The translations under genes were made by a program, and so were the position numbers. The notes beneath the pieces were generated by a model, which searched no databases, was not told the origin of the DNA, and worked only from the letters and a program-made list of their open reading frames with translations. A stretch of DNA of 64,000 nucleotides from Ensifer sp. LCM 4579 (GTDB lineage Bacteria; Pseudomonadota; Alphaproteobacteria; Rhizobiales; Rhizobiaceae). The stretch is from the NCBI RefSeq assembly GCF_001854885.1, contig NZ_MDDV01000005.1, forward strand, positions 62,001 through 126,000, written 5' to 3'. This document shows positions 1 to 9,786 of this stretch, in pieces. Each line of letters opens with the position of its first letter. Within the stretch, counting starts at the first letter, position 1.

Positions 1-1313
1 CCATAGCGTGTCTGGCCGGTCTTTTTATCGATCCGCGCGTCCAGTCCGTATTGGGTTCGGTGCGCCTCGTCGGCAACGACGATAATATTCGCACGGTCGC
101 TGATGACGTCGTTGCGCGCCTCGCCCTCCGGCGCAAACTTCTGCATTGTTGTGAAGATAATTCCGCCAGAAGCGCGGTTCAGCCTCTGTCGAAGGTCTCC
201 CCTGTCTTCGGCATTTTCCGGTGTTACTCGAAAGAGATCGGGGTGATCGGCAAAAGTGCCGAAGAGCTGGTCGTCGAGGTCGTTGCGATCTGTCACGACA
301 ACAACGGTGGGGTTTTTTAGTCGCTCGCTGCGCTCCAGCTTCGACGCATAGAACGCCATCGTAAGGCTCTTGCCCGATCCTTGTGTATGCCAGATGACGC
401 CGGCCTTGTGGGAACTGGTCGTCGTCGCGCTCTCGGTCGCCCGGACGGCTTTGTTGACGGCATGAAATTGATGGTAGCCGGCGAGCTTCTTCGCCCGCGC
501 CGCGCCGTCCCGTATCTCGTAAGCGCCGAAGTTGATCACGAGATCGAGGAAACGGTCTGGGTGGAACACACCTTTGATGATGGTTTCGAGTTCGGCTTCG
601 CCTTTGTCGGCGATGTCGCGGCCGTCAACGGTGCGCCACGGCGCGAAACGGTCGAAGCCCGCCGTCAGTGAGCCAATCCGCGCCTCCATTCCGTCGGAGA
701 CAACGATTGCACCATTGTAACGGAAGAAGGTCGGTATCGAGGTCTTATAAGTCTGTATCTGGTTGAATGCCCTGAGTAGTGTCGCGTCGGAATTGACCGC
801 ATCCTTGAGTTCGACAATCGCGAGTGGCAATCCATTCACGAAACAGACGATGTCGAGCCGGCGATGCTCCTTGCCCTCCACCACCGTAAACTGGTTCGCC
901 GCCAGGAAATCGTTACGCTCTGGCGTTTCTAGATCGAAGAGGCGGACCTTCCGGGATATTACCCCGTGCTCCGGATGGTTAGTTTCCACATCCACGCCGT
1001 CCCGCATCAGCCGCATCATGCGCCGGTTTTGATCGAGCAGGTCTTGGCTTTCGACGTCCTGAATCTTACGCAGCGCCGTCGTTATCCCGTCTGACCCGAT
1101 ATCGGGGTTGAGTTTGAAAAGTGCATCCTCAAGGCGCGAGAGGAGTACCACATCCGAGTATGAGCCGCGTGGCGCGCCGGGGCCATCGGGAGCGAGATAG
1201 GTTCCATCAAGCGTGCGCCACCCGACGACCTCCAGCCACGCCATGGCGGCGCTTTCGACTGCGGCCTCGCGGAAGCCAAGCGATGGGTGTGATGCCGATT
1301 GCTGATATTCCAC
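1..1313 (-). CDS. hsdR: Type I restriction endonuclease subunit R (5' part, cut by window edge)
   Basis: This is the N-terminal part (about 437 residues) of the motor and nuclease subunit that cleaves unmodified DNA after ATP-driven translocation. Translating the minus strand gives a PD-(D/E)xK nuclease core (D154, then E168 and K170 in VELKD), a Walker A motif HTQGSGKS near residue 310 and a DEAH box (ADEAHRTQYG) near residue 414, in the usual HsdR order. The start is a GTG at 1313-1311 that shares one base with the TAG stop of the upstream gene (TAGTG), so translation is probably coupled. The rest of the helicase and C-terminal domains lie beyond position 1. No frameshift is visible in the part present. 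Confidence 0.93.
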   Translation of the reverse strand, partial: MEYQQSASHPSLGFREAAVESAAMAWLEVVGWRTLDGTYLAPDGPGAPRGSYSDVVLLSRLEDALFKLNPDIGSDGITTALRKIQDVESQDLLDQNRRMMRLMRDGVDVETNHPEHGVISRKVRLFDLETPERNDFLAANQFTVVEGKEHRRLDIVCFVNGLPLAIVELKDAVNSDATLLRAFNQIQTYKTSIPTFFRYNGAIVVSDGMEARIGSLTAGFDRFAPWRTVDGRDIADKGEAELETIIKGVFHPDRFLDLVINFGAYEIRDGAARAKKLAGYHQFHAVNKAVRATESATTTSSHKAGVIWHTQGSGKSLTMAFYASKLERSERLKNPTVVVVTDRNDLDDQLFGTFADHPDLFRVTPENAEDRGDLRQRLNRASGGIIFTTMQKFAPEGEARNDVISDRANIIVVADEAHRTQYGLDARIDKKTGQTRY

Positions 1314-2005
1314 TAAACCACCTCGCCAGCATCGCTTGCGCTCGCGTCAGATGCCTCAATTTGCCAAGCTTGTAGGGCTTCATCATAGCGTGATCGGTTC
1401 AGCGTCCAAAGTATTTCGCTCGGCCTGAATGGCACGCCGACTACGACGATTTCACCACGTTCTGCGACGTGGTTTTCATCAAGCTCAACGTTGAACTCAG
1501 CCTCTTCCTCATACGCGCGCATCGGTTCACGCCTCACGGTACGGCGGTGCGCCTCATAGAGAAACGCGCAAAGCGCGTCGCTCAGGCTCAGGAGCATAGC
1601 GCCGTGATGAAAGGCGAGGGTTTCCCAATTGGCCGACCCGCCGTGGCGCAAGCCTTCGATGTTGTTCAATTGTGCAAGTGCGCCGATAGACGCGTTCACT
1701 GAACGTGTCAGCTTGGTGAGCGCTTCTTCAATGCTCTTTTCGTCCGGATGGTTGAGGCCAGCGAACGGGATCTGCTTGATCAGGTCGGAAACGAGATCGT
1801 TGAGATCGGCCTTAGCGCGTGGAAGGCCTCGCTCCTCGGCGATCGTCTTGCAGCAGATTTCCAGAAGCGCCTTTGCGCGCTCGGCGGAAGTGAACGGCGC
1901 TTTCTCCGCCGCATCCTCAACGGCCTGAAGGTGCGGGACGAAACCGGCTGTTCCATCCGCGAATTCGGCGCACACTCGCCGCATTTGCTGCATGACGAAG
2001 CCCAT
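1313..2005 (-). CDS. Abortive-infection (Abi_C-like) domain protein inside the hsd operon
   Basis: A 230-residue soluble protein between hsdS and hsdR. Residues about 45-150 resemble the abortive infection C-terminal family: a helix with KALLEICCKTIAEERG, a loop, a second helical segment ending in NNIEGLRHGGSAN, then a hydrophobic helix around SLSDALCAFLYEAH. The tail (about 165-230) is acidic with no motif I know. The ATG lies 3 bases after the hsdS stop and the TAG stop overlaps the hsdR GTG, so it is a true operon member, not an insertion. The family link is from memory of the Abi_C pattern; the function (cell suicide, or a modulator of the restriction complex) is inference. The protein shows no membrane segment and no nuclease motif. 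Confidence 0.72.
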   Translation of the reverse strand: MGFVMQQMRRVCAEFADGTAGFVPHLQAVEDAAEKAPFTSAERAKALLEICCKTIAEERGLPRAKADLNDLVSDLIKQIPFAGLNHPDEKSIEEALTKLTRSVNASIGALAQLNNIEGLRHGGSANWETLAFHHGAMLLSLSDALCAFLYEAHRRTVRREPMRAYEEEAEFNVELDENHVAERGEIVVVGVPFRPSEILWTLNRSRYDEALQAWQIEASDASASDAGEVV

Positions 2006-2008
2006 CGC

Positions 2009-3172
2009 TCATTCCCCCACTTCGCCGACGAGCTTTTCGGCATCCTTTGTACGGATTTCGCCAGACACAAGCTTCGGAAGCAAAAGATCGCGGAGGGATG
2101 AGAGGGTTGCCACCTCTTGCTCCGCGGATTTCTTGCGTGCGAAAGCAGCGGCAGCAATCTGTTCGAAGGTTCTCATTAGCTCTGTTGGAGGAAGAAGGGT
2201 TGGCAACGTGTGTATATGGTTTCTGTTGAGAGTTGGAACGGCGGAGCCCGCATTGAAACCGCCAAGATCGATATTTTGGAGCAGGTGGAATGCGTAAACC
2301 GGCGACGATCGCCTAAATTCTTTTACCCATAGCGATGTATTAAGTGGCCAGAAGTCGGTGTCGATGTAGAAAACTTTTCCAAGTACGCCGCTTCGCCCAG
2401 TCGTCACGCCCGGCCCCTTCACCATGAAGGCATTATGGGTGCCACTTGGCCCGCTTGCCGCCAGTACTGGGTAATATCCTGGGACTCGCTTTGGCGCTGG
2501 AAGATCGAAACCCCTCTGAAGCACAAGAGCGCTATCTAGCGGGCCAATCTCCCAACTCTCTGGGATTCCACCGATTTCCGATTCTACCAATCGATCCGGG
2601 AATAACGCAGCAAGATCGGGCGCAAGTCCAGTGTCGCGCCCTTCCATCTTGGCTCGGACGGGATCGAAATCGATAAACCAGCTTTTGAAGAGGACCCGCG
2701 CCATCTCTTCAAGGGTTGCCTGCATTTCCTTGTTCAGATCAATCTTGTCGTCAATCGCCCCCAGTATCGCTGCAATGGCCCGCTGCTCATCAATCTTAGG
2801 AACTTTAAGTTCGCGTGGGTAGACCGCCGCCCTCGTGGTCGACGGGATAGGAGACCCGTCATCGATCTCACCAAGCTTATGGAAGATCATGGCGTAATAG
2901 AGCCAGCGCATGTCGAGCTCGGTCTTGGGCACGACATAGTATGCAGTATCGATTACGAAAAATGATTGTCGGGAGAAATGCACCCCTCTGTAGGCACCTT
3001 TGCGACCCAATATGACCCCTGGACCTCGTGCGAGCGGCTCATCGGTCCACCCGACCGGCCCGTTGGTGCCGAAGACCGGAATCTCTCCGGTGGCGTCCCC
3101 GTAACCCCGCAACGCCTTGCCATATTCGAGGGAGATTTCCTCACCCCATGTCGAAGAGCGCCATTCAGTCAT
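2009..3172 (-). CDS. hsdS: Type I restriction-modification specificity subunit S
   Basis: DNA-recognition subunit, 387 residues, that sets the target site of the HsdM methylase and HsdR nuclease. Two target-recognition domains are visible, each followed by a conserved helical spacer. The first ends with [20 protein letters not shown] and [10 protein letters not shown]. The second begins at [11 protein letters not shown] and ends with [16 protein letters not shown] start the gene at ATG 3172 because it sits in ATGACTGA, overlapping the hsdM stop by 8 bases; the longer open frame starting at 3343 only reads through hsdM in another frame and is rich in Arg/Ser. The recognition sequence cannot be read from the protein. 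Confidence 0.92.
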   Translation of the reverse strand: MTEWRSSTWGEEISLEYGKALRGYGDATGEIPVFGTNGPVGWTDEPLARGPGVILGRKGAYRGVHFSRQSFFVIDTAYYVVPKTELDMRWLYYAMIFHKLGEIDDGSPIPSTTRAAVYPRELKVPKIDEQRAIAAILGAIDDKIDLNKEMQATLEEMARVLFKSWFIDFDPVRAKMEGRDTGLAPDLAALFPDRLVESEIGGIPESWEIGPLDSALVLQRGFDLPAPKRVPGYYPVLAASGPSGTHNAFMVKGPGVTTGRSGVLGKVFYIDTDFWPLNTSLWVKEFRRSSPVYAFHLLQNIDLGGFNAGSAVPTLNRNHIHTLPTLLPPTELMRTFEQIAAAAFARKKSAEQEVATLSSLRDLLLPKLVSGEIRTKDAEKLVGEVGE

Positions 3173-4787
3173 TGGCCATAACCGCTGAAAGGCATCTCGC
3201 AAGTGCGGCATCGAGCTGCGATGCCGTCTCTTGCTGTTCTGCGAGCCTCGCCTTGAGCTCCGCAAATCGCTTCTCGAACGGCGTGCCCTCTTCCTCAATT
3301 TTGGCCGCACCCACGTAGCGCCCCGGCGTAAGAACAAAGCCATGGGACTCGATCTCTTCCTTCTTCACTGATCGGCAAAATCCGGGCACATCTGAATAGT
3401 CAGCCCGACCCTCTCGCCATGCGTGATAGGCTTCGACGATCTTCCCGATATCGCTTTCCTCGCCCTCCTCGACATCGTTCGGGCTGGACAGCGCCCGCAG
3501 GGTGCGCGTTTCCATGTGCCCGAGGGACCGCGCATCGATGAACAGGGTCTCGCCGCGCCGGTCGCGAAGCCGCTTGTCGCGGAGCAGGCCATTCGACTTG
3601 TCGCGTGCGAGGAACCACATGCAGACGGGAATCTGCGTCGTGTAGAAAAGTTGGCTGGGCAGCGAGACAATACAATCCACGATGTCGTGGTGGATCATCT
3701 CGGCACGGATTTCCCCTTCGCCCGCCTGGTTCGAGGAAAGCGAGCCGTTGGCAAGAATGAGGCCCGCCAATCCATGCGGCGCGAGGTGATGCACCATATG
3801 CTGCACCCACGCAAAGTTCGCGTTGGAGACCGGCGGTACGCCGAATTTCCAGCGAACGTCTGAGCGCCGCCGCTCGCCACCCCAGTCCGAGATGTTGAAT
3901 GGCGGGTTGGCAAGGATGAAGTCGGCCTTGAGGTCCTTGTGCAGATCGTCGTGGAACGAATCCGCTGCGCGCGGGCCGAGATTGGCCGTGATCCCCCGGA
4001 TCGCGAGGTTCATTTTCGCGAGACGCCACGTCTGCGGGTTGGATTCCTGCCCGTAGACCGACAAGTCATCACGCCCGCCGCCGTGGGCTTCTACGAACTT
4101 TTCCGACTGCACGAACATACCGCCAGACCCGCAGCAAGGGTCATAGACGCGGCCTTTATAGGGCTCGATCATGCGAACCAGCAGTTCGACGACGCGCGCC
4201 GGTGTGTAGAACTGGCCGCCCTTCTTGCCTTCTGCGGCAGCAAACTGGCCGATGAAATACTCGTAAGTACGGCCGAGAAGATCGTTGCCTTGATGGTGTT
4301 CCTCCTTGGCAACCAGCTCGATCTTGCCGACCAGATTGATCACCTCTCCCAGGAGCCGCTTGTCCAGATCGGCACGGGCATAATTCTTTGGCAGAACGCC
4401 TTCCAGGCCCGGGTTTTCTGCTTCGATCGCGCGCATGGCATCGTCGACTATCTGGCCGATTTCAGCCGTCGTTGCGCGATCCTGAATATCCGGCCAACGC
4501 GCACCTTTCGGCACCCAGAAAACATTCTCTGCAAGGTACTCGTCGCGCTCTTCCGGGTCGGTGAAGTCGGTTTCCTGCCGAGCTCTCAGGTCTTCGTACT
4601 TCGCGTTGAACTTGTCCGAGATAAATTTCAGAAAAATCAGGCCAAGAACAACATGCTTGTATTCCGCAGCATCCATATTGGAGCGTAGCTTATCCGCCAT
4701 TGCCCATAACTTGGCCTCGAACCCAAGTGCGGTTGAGTTCTTCCCGCCTTCCGGCTTCCCATTGTTTTTTGTTTTGCGAACCGGCAT
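3165..4787 (-). CDS. hsdM: Type I restriction-modification DNA methyltransferase subunit M
   Basis: N6-adenine methyltransferase subunit, 540 residues. It shows an N-terminal HsdM helical domain ([20 protein letters not shown]), the SAM-binding motif [11 protein letters not shown] at 216-225 and the catalytic NPPF at 294-297, the standard N6-adenine MTase pair. It is the first gene of hsdM-hsdS-abi-hsdR. A GAGGG sequence lies 7 bases before the ATG. The 220 bases between this start and tRNA-Ser hold the presumed promoter; I could not assign clear -35/-10 boxes. The operon looks less GC-rich than the rest of the window, in keeping with acquisition by transfer. Confidence 0.96.
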   Translation of the reverse strand: MPVRKTKNNGKPEGGKNSTALGFEAKLWAMADKLRSNMDAAEYKHVVLGLIFLKFISDKFNAKYEDLRARQETDFTDPEERDEYLAENVFWVPKGARWPDIQDRATTAEIGQIVDDAMRAIEAENPGLEGVLPKNYARADLDKRLLGEVINLVGKIELVAKEEHHQGNDLLGRTYEYFIGQFAAAEGKKGGQFYTPARVVELLVRMIEPYKGRVYDPCCGSGGMFVQSEKFVEAHGGGRDDLSVYGQESNPQTWRLAKMNLAIRGITANLGPRAADSFHDDLHKDLKADFILANPPFNISDWGGERRRSDVRWKFGVPPVSNANFAWVQHMVHHLAPHGLAGLILANGSLSSNQAGEGEIRAEMIHHDIVDCIVSLPSQLFYTTQIPVCMWFLARDKSNGLLRDKRLRDRRGETLFIDARSLGHMETRTLRALSSPNDVEEGEESDIGKIVEAYHAWREGRADYSDVPGFCRSVKKEEIESHGFVLTPGRYVGAAKIEEEGTPFEKRFAELKARLAEQQETASQLDAALARCLSAVMAND

Positions 4788-5008
4788 AACGCACCCTCAA
4801 ATTACCTTAAGTCTTCGCGGTACAGAATCATGCGGGAGTCAAGAGATCAAGCGCGGAAGGATAGTTTCCACACGCCCCGCCAGTCACCTATGCCGACGTC
4901 CCTGCGATCGCTATGCAAGTGCACAGCAACTGAGAACGCTACGGCTATGATCTGTGGGGTAAGTTGTGGGGCGTCTATGACGACTTCGCGAAAATTACGA
5001 TAATCCGC

Positions 5009-5098
5009 TGGCGGAGAGGGGGGGATTCGAACCCCCGATGGGCTTGCACCCATGCCGCATTTCGAGTGCGGTGCATTCAACCACTCTGCCACCTCTCC
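5009..5098 (-). tRNA. tRNA-Ser (anticodon CGA)
   Basis: The reverse complement folds as a class II tRNA: acceptor GGAGAGG pairs with CCTCTCC, the discriminator is G and CCA is encoded. The anticodon stem-loop CCGCA-CTCGAAA-TGCGG gives anticodon CGA, a long variable arm follows (CATGGGTGCAAGCCCATC), and the T loop GGTTCGAATCC is standard. The length is 90 nt with CCA. Its 3' end faces the hsd operon, which makes this tRNA a plausible integration site for that block. Confidence 0.95.
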
Positions 5099-5201
5099 GC
5101 GGGGCCGGTTGGCGCTCATGAAGCGCGGGCGGTACATAGCGGCAAGTTCGGCCGCTTGCAAGGGGCGACAAGAAGAATATCTGCCGGGTCATGGCTTTCG
5201 C

Positions 5202-5230
5202 CTTGACAAGGGTGGGCGACTCCCTTAATC
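5202..5230 (+). promoter_or_regulatory. Candidate housekeeping promoter for rplU-rpmA
   Basis: CTTGAC (5202-5207), a 17-base spacer, then TTAATC (5225-5230). The -35 matches the rhizobial consensus CTTGAC exactly; the -10 is only fair. It would leave a 5' leader of about 180 bases before rplU. No other feature is evident between tRNA-Ser and rplU. Confidence 0.45.
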
Positions 5231-5419
5231 CGCGCCATGAGGTGGTGTGGCCTGCCCGCACTTCAGCGAAAATGGGCTTGTGCCCGTTCACTGGCGGAGG
5301 CCAGGGTTTTCCCGATTGAAGGGTTCCCGAGGCGCTCCGCTCAACCGAAGCGACTGAATAAAAAGACGGCCTTGTCTCCTTTGGGGCAGAGAGCCGGATC
5401 GAACATGAAAGGATAAAAA

Positions 5420-5797
5420 ATGTTCGCAGTCATCAAGACCGGCGGTAAGCAGTACCGCGTGGCGGCCAACGACGTCATCACCATCGAAAAGCTGGAAGGC
5501 GTTCAAGGCGACAAGATCGAATTCACCGAGATCCTGATGGTCGGCGCCGGCGCCGATGCCACCATCGGCGCTCCGTTTGTCGAAGGTGCCGTTGTCAGCG
5601 CCGAGGTCGTGGATCAGGGCCGCGCCAAGAAGGTCATCGCCTTCAAGAAGCGCCGCCGCCAGAACTCCAAGCGCTCGCGCGGCCATCGCCAGCATCAGAC
5701 GAAGGTCCGCATCCTGGACATCGCTGCGGCCGGCGGCAAGGCGAAGAAGGCTTCGAAGAAGACCGAAGCCGCCGCTGAAGCTGAAGCTGCAAACTGA
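5420..5797 (+). CDS. rplU: 50S ribosomal protein L21
   Basis: Binds 23S rRNA in the large subunit. The 125 residues begin [14 protein letters not shown], the hallmark L21 start, and carry the basic [16 protein letters not shown] stretch near residues 74-90 that contacts rRNA. The last 25 residues are an Ala/Lys/Glu-rich tail, longer than in E. coli L21 (103 residues) and common in Rhizobiales. AAAGGATAAAAA before the ATG serves as ribosome binding site. It is followed 33 bases later by rpmA, the universal partner gene. Confidence 0.98.
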   Translation: MFAVIKTGGKQYRVAANDVITIEKLEGVQGDKIEFTEILMVGAGADATIGAPFVEGAVVSAEVVDQGRAKKVIAFKKRRRQNSKRSRGHRQHQTKVRILDIAAAGGKAKKASKKTEAAAEAEAAN

Positions 5798-5830
5798 GTT
5801 CCGGGATCGAAGGTTTAAAGGAGAACACCA

Positions 5831-6100
5831 ATGGCACACAAGAAAGCTGGCGGTTCGTCGCGCAACGGTCGCGATTCTGAGTCCAAGCGCCTTGGCGTGA
5901 AGAAGTTCGGCGGCGAAGCCGTCATCGCGGGCAACATCATCGTGCGCCAGCGCGGCACGAAGTGGCATCCGGGCGCCAATGTCGGCCTCGGCAAGGATCA
6001 TACGATTTTTGCGCTGACGACAGGCAACGTGGACTTCCGTACGAAGGCCAACGGCCGAGTCTACGTGTCTGTAATGCCGAAAGCGGAAGCAGCGGAATAA
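5831..6100 (+). CDS. rpmA: 50S ribosomal protein L27
   Basis: Large-subunit protein whose N-terminus reaches the peptidyl-transferase centre. The 89 residues start [16 protein letters not shown] with the conserved GRDS and [10 protein letters not shown] segments; there is no N-terminal extension of the kind cleaved in Firmicutes. GGAGAACACC before the ATG is the binding site. It forms a two-gene operon with rplU, closed by the hairpin at 6177-6211. Confidence 0.98.
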   Translation: MAHKKAGGSSRNGRDSESKRLGVKKFGGEAVIAGNIIVRQRGTKWHPGANVGLGKDHTIFALTTGNVDFRTKANGRVYVSVMPKAEAAE

Positions 6101-6176
6101 GCCGGTAGCGCTCTAAAACAGCCGGCGTCTCATCGACCCGGCTGAAGCGCTTGAAAAGGTTCCGAAGCCAGACTTC

Positions 6177-6211
6177 AAAGGGGAGATGGGGCAATACCCA
6201 ACTCCCCTTTT
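6177..6211 (+). terminator. Rho-independent terminator after rplU-rpmA
   Basis: AAAGGGGAG pairs with CTCCCCTTTT, with an inner TGGG/CCCA extension around GCAATA; the descending arm ends in a short T run. It separates the ribosomal operon from the acetyltransferase genes that follow. Confidence 0.75.
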
Positions 6212-6232
6212 CGCATGTCTGGAGGACGAACC

Positions 6233-6880
6233 ATGCAAACCGAGCTCCTGAGGGAAGACCAATCCCGGTCTCCTGAACAAAGGCTGAGGCCGCAAAGGTC
6301 AAGGACCGACTGCCCGATATTGTTATCACCCCGGCTCGTTCTGCGCGCGCCGCATGATGACGATATCGACGCCCTTGCCCATCTTGCCAACAACGCCAAT
6401 ATCGCCACCATGGTCTCGCGCATGCCGCACCCCTACACCACGGCGGATGCGGCCGATTTCGTGCGACGCGCAAAAGCCAGCACGACTGGTCACGGCACGA
6501 TCGGCAAGTGCGTCTACGCGATCACGAAGGCGGACAATGGCGCATTCCTCGGTTGCTGCGGGATCGAGCCGCATGAGGACGGCAAGACGGTCGAGCTCGG
6601 CTACTGGCTGGGCGAGCCCTATTGGAACCAGGGCTATGCGACGGAAGCGGCCCAGGCGCTCACCGACATGGCCTTCCGCACCCGCGACATCGACCAGATC
6701 GATGCGCGCTGCCGGGTCATGAACGTCGCCTCGCGCCGGGTCATCCAGAAGTGCGGCTTCCAGTTCCAGGGCTCCGGCATGGTCGGCAGCCTGGCGCTCG
6801 GCGGCATGATGGCGGTCGAATGGTACCGGCTCGACCGCAAGACCTGGGTTTCGCTGAGAAGCTGGGGAGGGGGCCGATGA
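6233..6880 (+). CDS. GNAT family N-acetyltransferase (first of a pair)
   Basis: A 215-residue acetyl-CoA-dependent acetyltransferase of the RimJ/RimL type. The fold signature runs from LLSPRLVLRAPHDDDIDALA near residue 30 through GYWLGEPYWNQGYATEAA (the acetyl-CoA pyrophosphate loop, Q/RxxGxG/A-like) to NVASRRVIQKCGFQFQG. I chose ATG 6233 because GGAGGA lies 6 bases upstream; an earlier in-frame ATG at 6215 abuts the terminator and has no binding site. The stop overlaps the next start as ATGA. The substrate is unknown; homologues next to rpmA-obgE occur in other rhizobia by recall. Confidence 0.88.
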   Translation: MQTELLREDQSRSPEQRLRPQRSRTDCPILLSPRLVLRAPHDDDIDALAHLANNANIATMVSRMPHPYTTADAADFVRRAKASTTGHGTIGKCVYAITKADNGAFLGCCGIEPHEDGKTVELGYWLGEPYWNQGYATEAAQALTDMAFRTRDIDQIDARCRVMNVASRRVIQKCGFQFQGSGMVGSLALGGMMAVEWYRLDRKTWVSLRSWGGGR

Positions 6881-7455
6881 CCGCGCTCGTTGAAGACCGC
6901 GCGCGGCGCGTCACGCGGCCCGATCCCGGCCCCTGCCCGGTGATCGAGACGAAGCGGCTGACACTCCGGCCGCACCGGCTCGCCGATGCGCCGGCAATCG
7001 CGGAATCGCTTGCCGATTTCCAAGTGGCGCGCATGCTCATGCGGGTGCCGGCGCCCTATCACCAGCAGGATGCGCTCGATTGGCTGAACCGCCAGGCGGT
7101 TGAGCCGGATTGGGCGCTGGCGATCACGTCCGGCGACGACGTCCATATCGGCTGCGTCGGCATCGAGCTTCTTCGCGGCGAATGGCGTGTCGGCTACTGG
7201 CTGAACCGCTTCTATTGGGGCAGGGGCATCATGTCCGAGGCGGTCTATGCTTCGGTCGAGCGCTTCTTCCGGCGCATGCCGGGGGCGACGCTCCATTCGG
7301 GCGTCTTCGCCGACAACCCGGCCTCGCTCAAGGTGCAGGAGAAGCTCGGCTTCAAGGTCACCGGCTGCAGCCAGGTGTTTGCGCGCGCCCGCAATGCCAT
7401 GGTCGCGCATATCGAAACGCGGCTGACGGCCGAAGACCTCACCGGGCCGCACTGA
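6877..7455 (+). CDS. GNAT family N-acetyltransferase (second of a pair)
   Basis: A 192-residue paralogue of the preceding gene, translationally coupled to it (ATGA at 6877-6880). It shows the same layout: VIETKRLTLRPHRLADAPAI, then GYWLNRFYWGRGIMSEAV (acetyl-CoA loop with GRGIM), then NPASLKVQEKLGFKVTG. The two proteins are clearly diverged, so this is an old tandem duplication, possibly acting on related substrates. The frame is open far upstream in gene 1, but only the ATG at 6877 gives a normal GNAT N-terminus. A strong hairpin terminator follows 10 bases downstream. Confidence 0.88.
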   Translation: MTALVEDRARRVTRPDPGPCPVIETKRLTLRPHRLADAPAIAESLADFQVARMLMRVPAPYHQQDALDWLNRQAVEPDWALAITSGDDVHIGCVGIELLRGEWRVGYWLNRFYWGRGIMSEAVYASVERFFRRMPGATLHSGVFADNPASLKVQEKLGFKVTGCSQVFARARNAMVAHIETRLTAEDLTGPH

Positions 7456-7465
7456 ACGACAATAA

Positions 7466-7501
7466 GAACCCCGCCCGTGTGTCCGCTGGCGGGGTTCTTT
7501 T
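7466..7501 (+). terminator. Rho-independent terminator after the GNAT pair
   Basis: Perfect 10-bp stem GAACCCCGCC (7466-7475) with GGCGGGGTTC (7488-7497), a 12-base loop, then TTTT. It isolates the acetyltransferase operon from obgE. Confidence 0.88.
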
Positions 7502-7565
7502 GCACGATAATCTTTGACCTTGGCCGGCAGCGCCTATATCGAAGGCGCGAACGCGGCATCTATAG

Positions 7566-8588
<1,023 letters not shown>

Positions 8589-8589
8589 C

Positions 8590-9786
8590 ATGGCCGCCAC
8601 GCGCAAACCGCTCGAGAAATACCGGCGCATCGTCATCAAGATCGGCTCGGCGCTGCTCGTCGAGCGCAAGTCGGGGCTGAAAAAGGCCTGGCTCGATGCG
8701 CTCTCAGCCGATATCGCGGCGCTCCGGGCCAAGGGCGTCGAGGTGCTGGTCGTCTCCTCCGGTGCGATCGCGCTCGGCCGCACGGTGCTGAACCTGCCCT
8801 CCGGCGTCTTGAGGCTCGAGGATAGCCAGGCGGCCGCCGCCGTCGGCCAGATCGCGCTTGCCCGCGCCTGGTCGGAGAGCCTCTCCGCGGGTCAGATCAC
8901 TGCCGGCCAGATCCTGCTGACCCTCGGCGATACGGAGGAGCGCCGCCGCTATCTCAATGCGCGCGCGACGATGAACCAGTTGCTGAAGCTCGGCTCCGTG
9001 CCGATCATCAACGAGAACGACACGGTCGCCACCACCGAAATCCGCTATGGCGACAACGACCGGCTCGCGGCGCGGGTCGCGACCATGGTCGGCGCCGACC
9101 TGCTCGTGCTCTTGTCAGATATCGACGGGCTCTATACGGCGCCGCCGCATCTCGACCCCGAGGCGCGCTTCCTCGAGACGATCGCAGAAATCACCGCGGA
9201 GATCGAGGCGATGGCCGGCGGGGCGGCGTCGGAGCTTTCGCGCGGCGGCATGCGCACCAAGATCGATGCCGGCAAGATTGCGACGACCGCCGGCTGCGCC
9301 ATGATCATCGCCTCCGGCAAGCCGGAGCATCCGCTGCAGGCCATCGAGGCAGGCGCGCGCTCCTCCTGGTTCGCGCCCTCCGGCTCGCCGGTCACCGCCC
9401 GCAAGACCTGGATCGCCGGCCAGCTTCTGCCGGCCGGCTCGGTGACGGTCGATGCCGGGGCCGAAAACGCGCTGCGCTCCGGCAAGAGCCTGCTTCCGGC
9501 CGGCGTCCGCCAGGTGACGGGCACCTTCAGCCGCGGCGATACCATCGCAATCCTCGGAGCGACGGGGCGCGAGATCGCCCGCGGCCTTGCCGGCTACGAC
9601 GTCCATGAGGCGCGCCAGATCGCCGGCAAGAAATCGGCGGAGATCGCCGCGATCCTCGGCTATGCCGGCCGCGCCGCCATGGTGCATCGCGACGACCTGG
9701 TGATGACGGCTCCTCCCGGCAAGCGCCCCGAGAATGAAGCGCCCGGGCCGGAAGAGGATGAGAGAAAGGACAAGCTTAATGCTTGA
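8590..9786 (+). CDS. proB: Glutamate 5-kinase
   Basis: Phosphorylates glutamate to gamma-glutamyl phosphate, the first step of proline synthesis. The 398 residues begin with the amino-acid-kinase motif [11 protein letters not shown], followed by [10 protein letters not shown], the substrate loop with [20 protein letters not shown], and a C-terminal PUA domain (about 285-380) ending in VHRDDLVM. The tail after the PUA domain is a short charged extension. It starts 1 base after obgE ends and overlaps proA by 8 bases, so the three are co-translated. Confidence 0.96.
   Translation: MAATRKPLEKYRRIVIKIGSALLVERKSGLKKAWLDALSADIAALRAKGVEVLVVSSGAIALGRTVLNLPSGVLRLEDSQAAAAVGQIALARAWSESLSAGQITAGQILLTLGDTEERRRYLNARATMNQLLKLGSVPIINENDTVATTEIRYGDNDRLAARVATMVGADLLVLLSDIDGLYTAPPHLDPEARFLETIAEITAEIEAMAGGAASELSRGGMRTKIDAGKIATTAGCAMIIASGKPEHPLQAIEAGARSSWFAPSGSPVTARKTWIAGQLLPAGSVTVDAGAENALRSGKSLLPAGVRQVTGTFSRGDTIAILGATGREIARGLAGYDVHEARQIAGKKSAEIAAILGYAGRAAMVHRDDLVMTAPPGKRPENEAPGPEEDERKDKLNA

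Noticed and set aside
4847-5161. 104-codon minus-strand frame over tRNA-Ser, considered as an integrase remnant
   Set aside because: Most of it translates the tRNA itself; the part downstream has no integrase motif.
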